NCBI GenBank assembly: GCA_027346925.1
Contig: DAIERH010000131.1
Coordinates: forward strand, 1 to 6,673
DNA from: Geobacter sp.
GTDB lineage: Bacteria > Desulfobacterota > Desulfuromonadia > Geobacterales > Pseudopelobacteraceae
DNA length: 6,673 bases
Direction: 5' to 3'
The notes under the pieces are model-generated. The model did not search any database and was not told the origin of the DNA. It worked only from the letters and a program-made list of their open reading frames with translations. The translations under genes and the position numbers were made by a program. Shown piece by piece: positions 6,063 to 6,673 of this stretch. Position 1 is the stretch's first letter, and each line of letters begins with the position of its first letter.

Positions 6063-6673
6063 ATGGTACAGAGTTGTATCTCTCCTCGTAAGGGTACCGA
6101 AGCCCGTTACAAAGTCCCTGCCCATCGGCGCACCCTGAAACATCTCTGCGCAATCCTGACCCTGGCCGCCTTTACCATTCTCACACCGCTTGCGGTAATG
6201 GCCGAAGAGGCAAAGGCCCCGGCACAGGCAGCGGCCCCGGCGGTTGCGGCCCCCGCCGTGACCGCTGCCGCGCCTGCCGCGGCAGTTCCCGCTACCCCCC
6301 CCGACGTCAAACCGGTGCTCAACACCGGCGACACCGCCTGGATGCTGGTTTCCTCGGCCCTGGTCCTGCTCATGATCCCCGGTCTGGCCCTGTTCTACGG
6401 CGGCATGGTCCGCCAGAAGAACGTTCTTTCCACCATGATGCATTCCTTCGTGGCCATGGGCATCGTCGGCGTGCAGTGGGCCATTATCGGCTATTCGCTC
6501 TCCTTCGGCCCCGACATCGGCGGCGGTCTGCTGGGTAATTGCAGCAAGTTCATGCTGAACGGCCTGATCATCATGAAGGATGCCGCCAGCGGCACGGTGG
6601 ACTGGGCCCTGTTCCAGAACTACGCCAAGGAGCCGGGCGCTATCCCGGAACTGGTCTTTGCCATGTATCAGGC
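6063..6673 (+). CDS. amtB: Ammonium transporter AmtB, N-terminal part (3' end outside window)
   Basis: This is the second inner-membrane ammonium channel; 203 codons and two bases are visible, with no stop. Shine-Dalgarno GGAGG (6051-6055) lies seven bases before the ATG. A signal peptide has an unusually long basic n-region (residues 1-27), a hydrophobic core near 28-44 and likely cleavage after LAVMA (43-47). Residues 48-86 are an Ala/Pro-rich, probably disordered tail. The Amt domain begins at LNTGDTAWM (86-94), with TM1 continuing into the conserved IPGLALFYGGMVRQKNVLS (105-123) and a second helix near 127-148. The window ends in ELVFAMYQ (196-203), just before the Phe-gate residue, so the pore His pair and the P-II-binding tail cannot be checked. 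The IPGLALFYGGMVR form of TM1 is that of classical AmtB and differs from the upstream Amt. It is cotranscribed with glnK from the sigma-54 promoter. Confidence 0.94.
   Translation, partial: MVQSCISPRKGTEARYKVPAHRRTLKHLCAILTLAAFTILTPLAVMAEEAKAPAQAAAPAVAAPAVTAAAPAAAVPATPPDVKPVLNTGDTAWMLVSSALVLLMIPGLALFYGGMVRQKNVLSTMMHSFVAMGIVGVQWAIIGYSLSFGPDIGGGLLGNCSKFMLNGLIIMKDAASGTVDWALFQNYAKEPGAIPELVFAMYQ

Overview
The window is a stretch of ordinary bacterial chromosome with six genes, all on the + strand. The first (a transporter) and the last (an ammonium channel) run off the window edges. GC-rich coding sequence, the amt / P-II / amt arrangement, Ala/Pro-rich tails behind the signal peptides of the ammonium channels and a TAGGGGCG-type palindromic repeat all recall Geobacter-like Desulfuromonadia. 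That assignment comes from recalled patterns, not from a search, and is tentative.

Layout. Bases 1-1250 encode the C-terminal two thirds of an APC-superfamily amino acid permease (TM6-TM12), preceded by an unusually long charged loop with a repeated KDGKPV motif. It is followed by a long imperfect hairpin (1266-1314) and a clear rho-independent terminator (1331-1366). Bases 1415-3220 encode a single-chain PP2C phosphatase / Ser-Thr kinase fusion with a C-terminal membrane anchor. Bases 3301-3621 encode a four-helix SMR/YnfA-like small membrane protein, closed by a second strong terminator (3685-3724). Bases 3767-5446 encode a complete Amt-family ammonium channel with a signal peptide and a long disordered tail. 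A 232-base gap holds an excellent sigma-54 (-24/-12) promoter at 5608-5623. This is followed by a P-II protein (5679-6017, glnK by context) and, 45 bases on, a second Amt protein of a different subfamily (6063 to the window end, truncated).

How the genes work together. The right half is a nitrogen-status module. Amt channels admit ammonium. The P-II trimer senses ATP/ADP, 2-oxoglutarate and probably uridylylation, and plugs the channels when nitrogen is plentiful. The sigma-54 promoter ties glnK-amt2 expression to an enhancer-binding activator responding to nitrogen limitation. The kinase/phosphatase and the SMR-like gene lie just upstream but are separated from amt by a terminator, so a functional link to nitrogen is only suggested by proximity. 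I see no CRISPR array, insertion sequence, tRNA, rRNA or phage gene, and no clearly undescribed system. The points most worth following are the enlarged permease loop, the kinase with a glycine-poor nucleotide loop, and the pairing of two different Amt types with one P-II protein.
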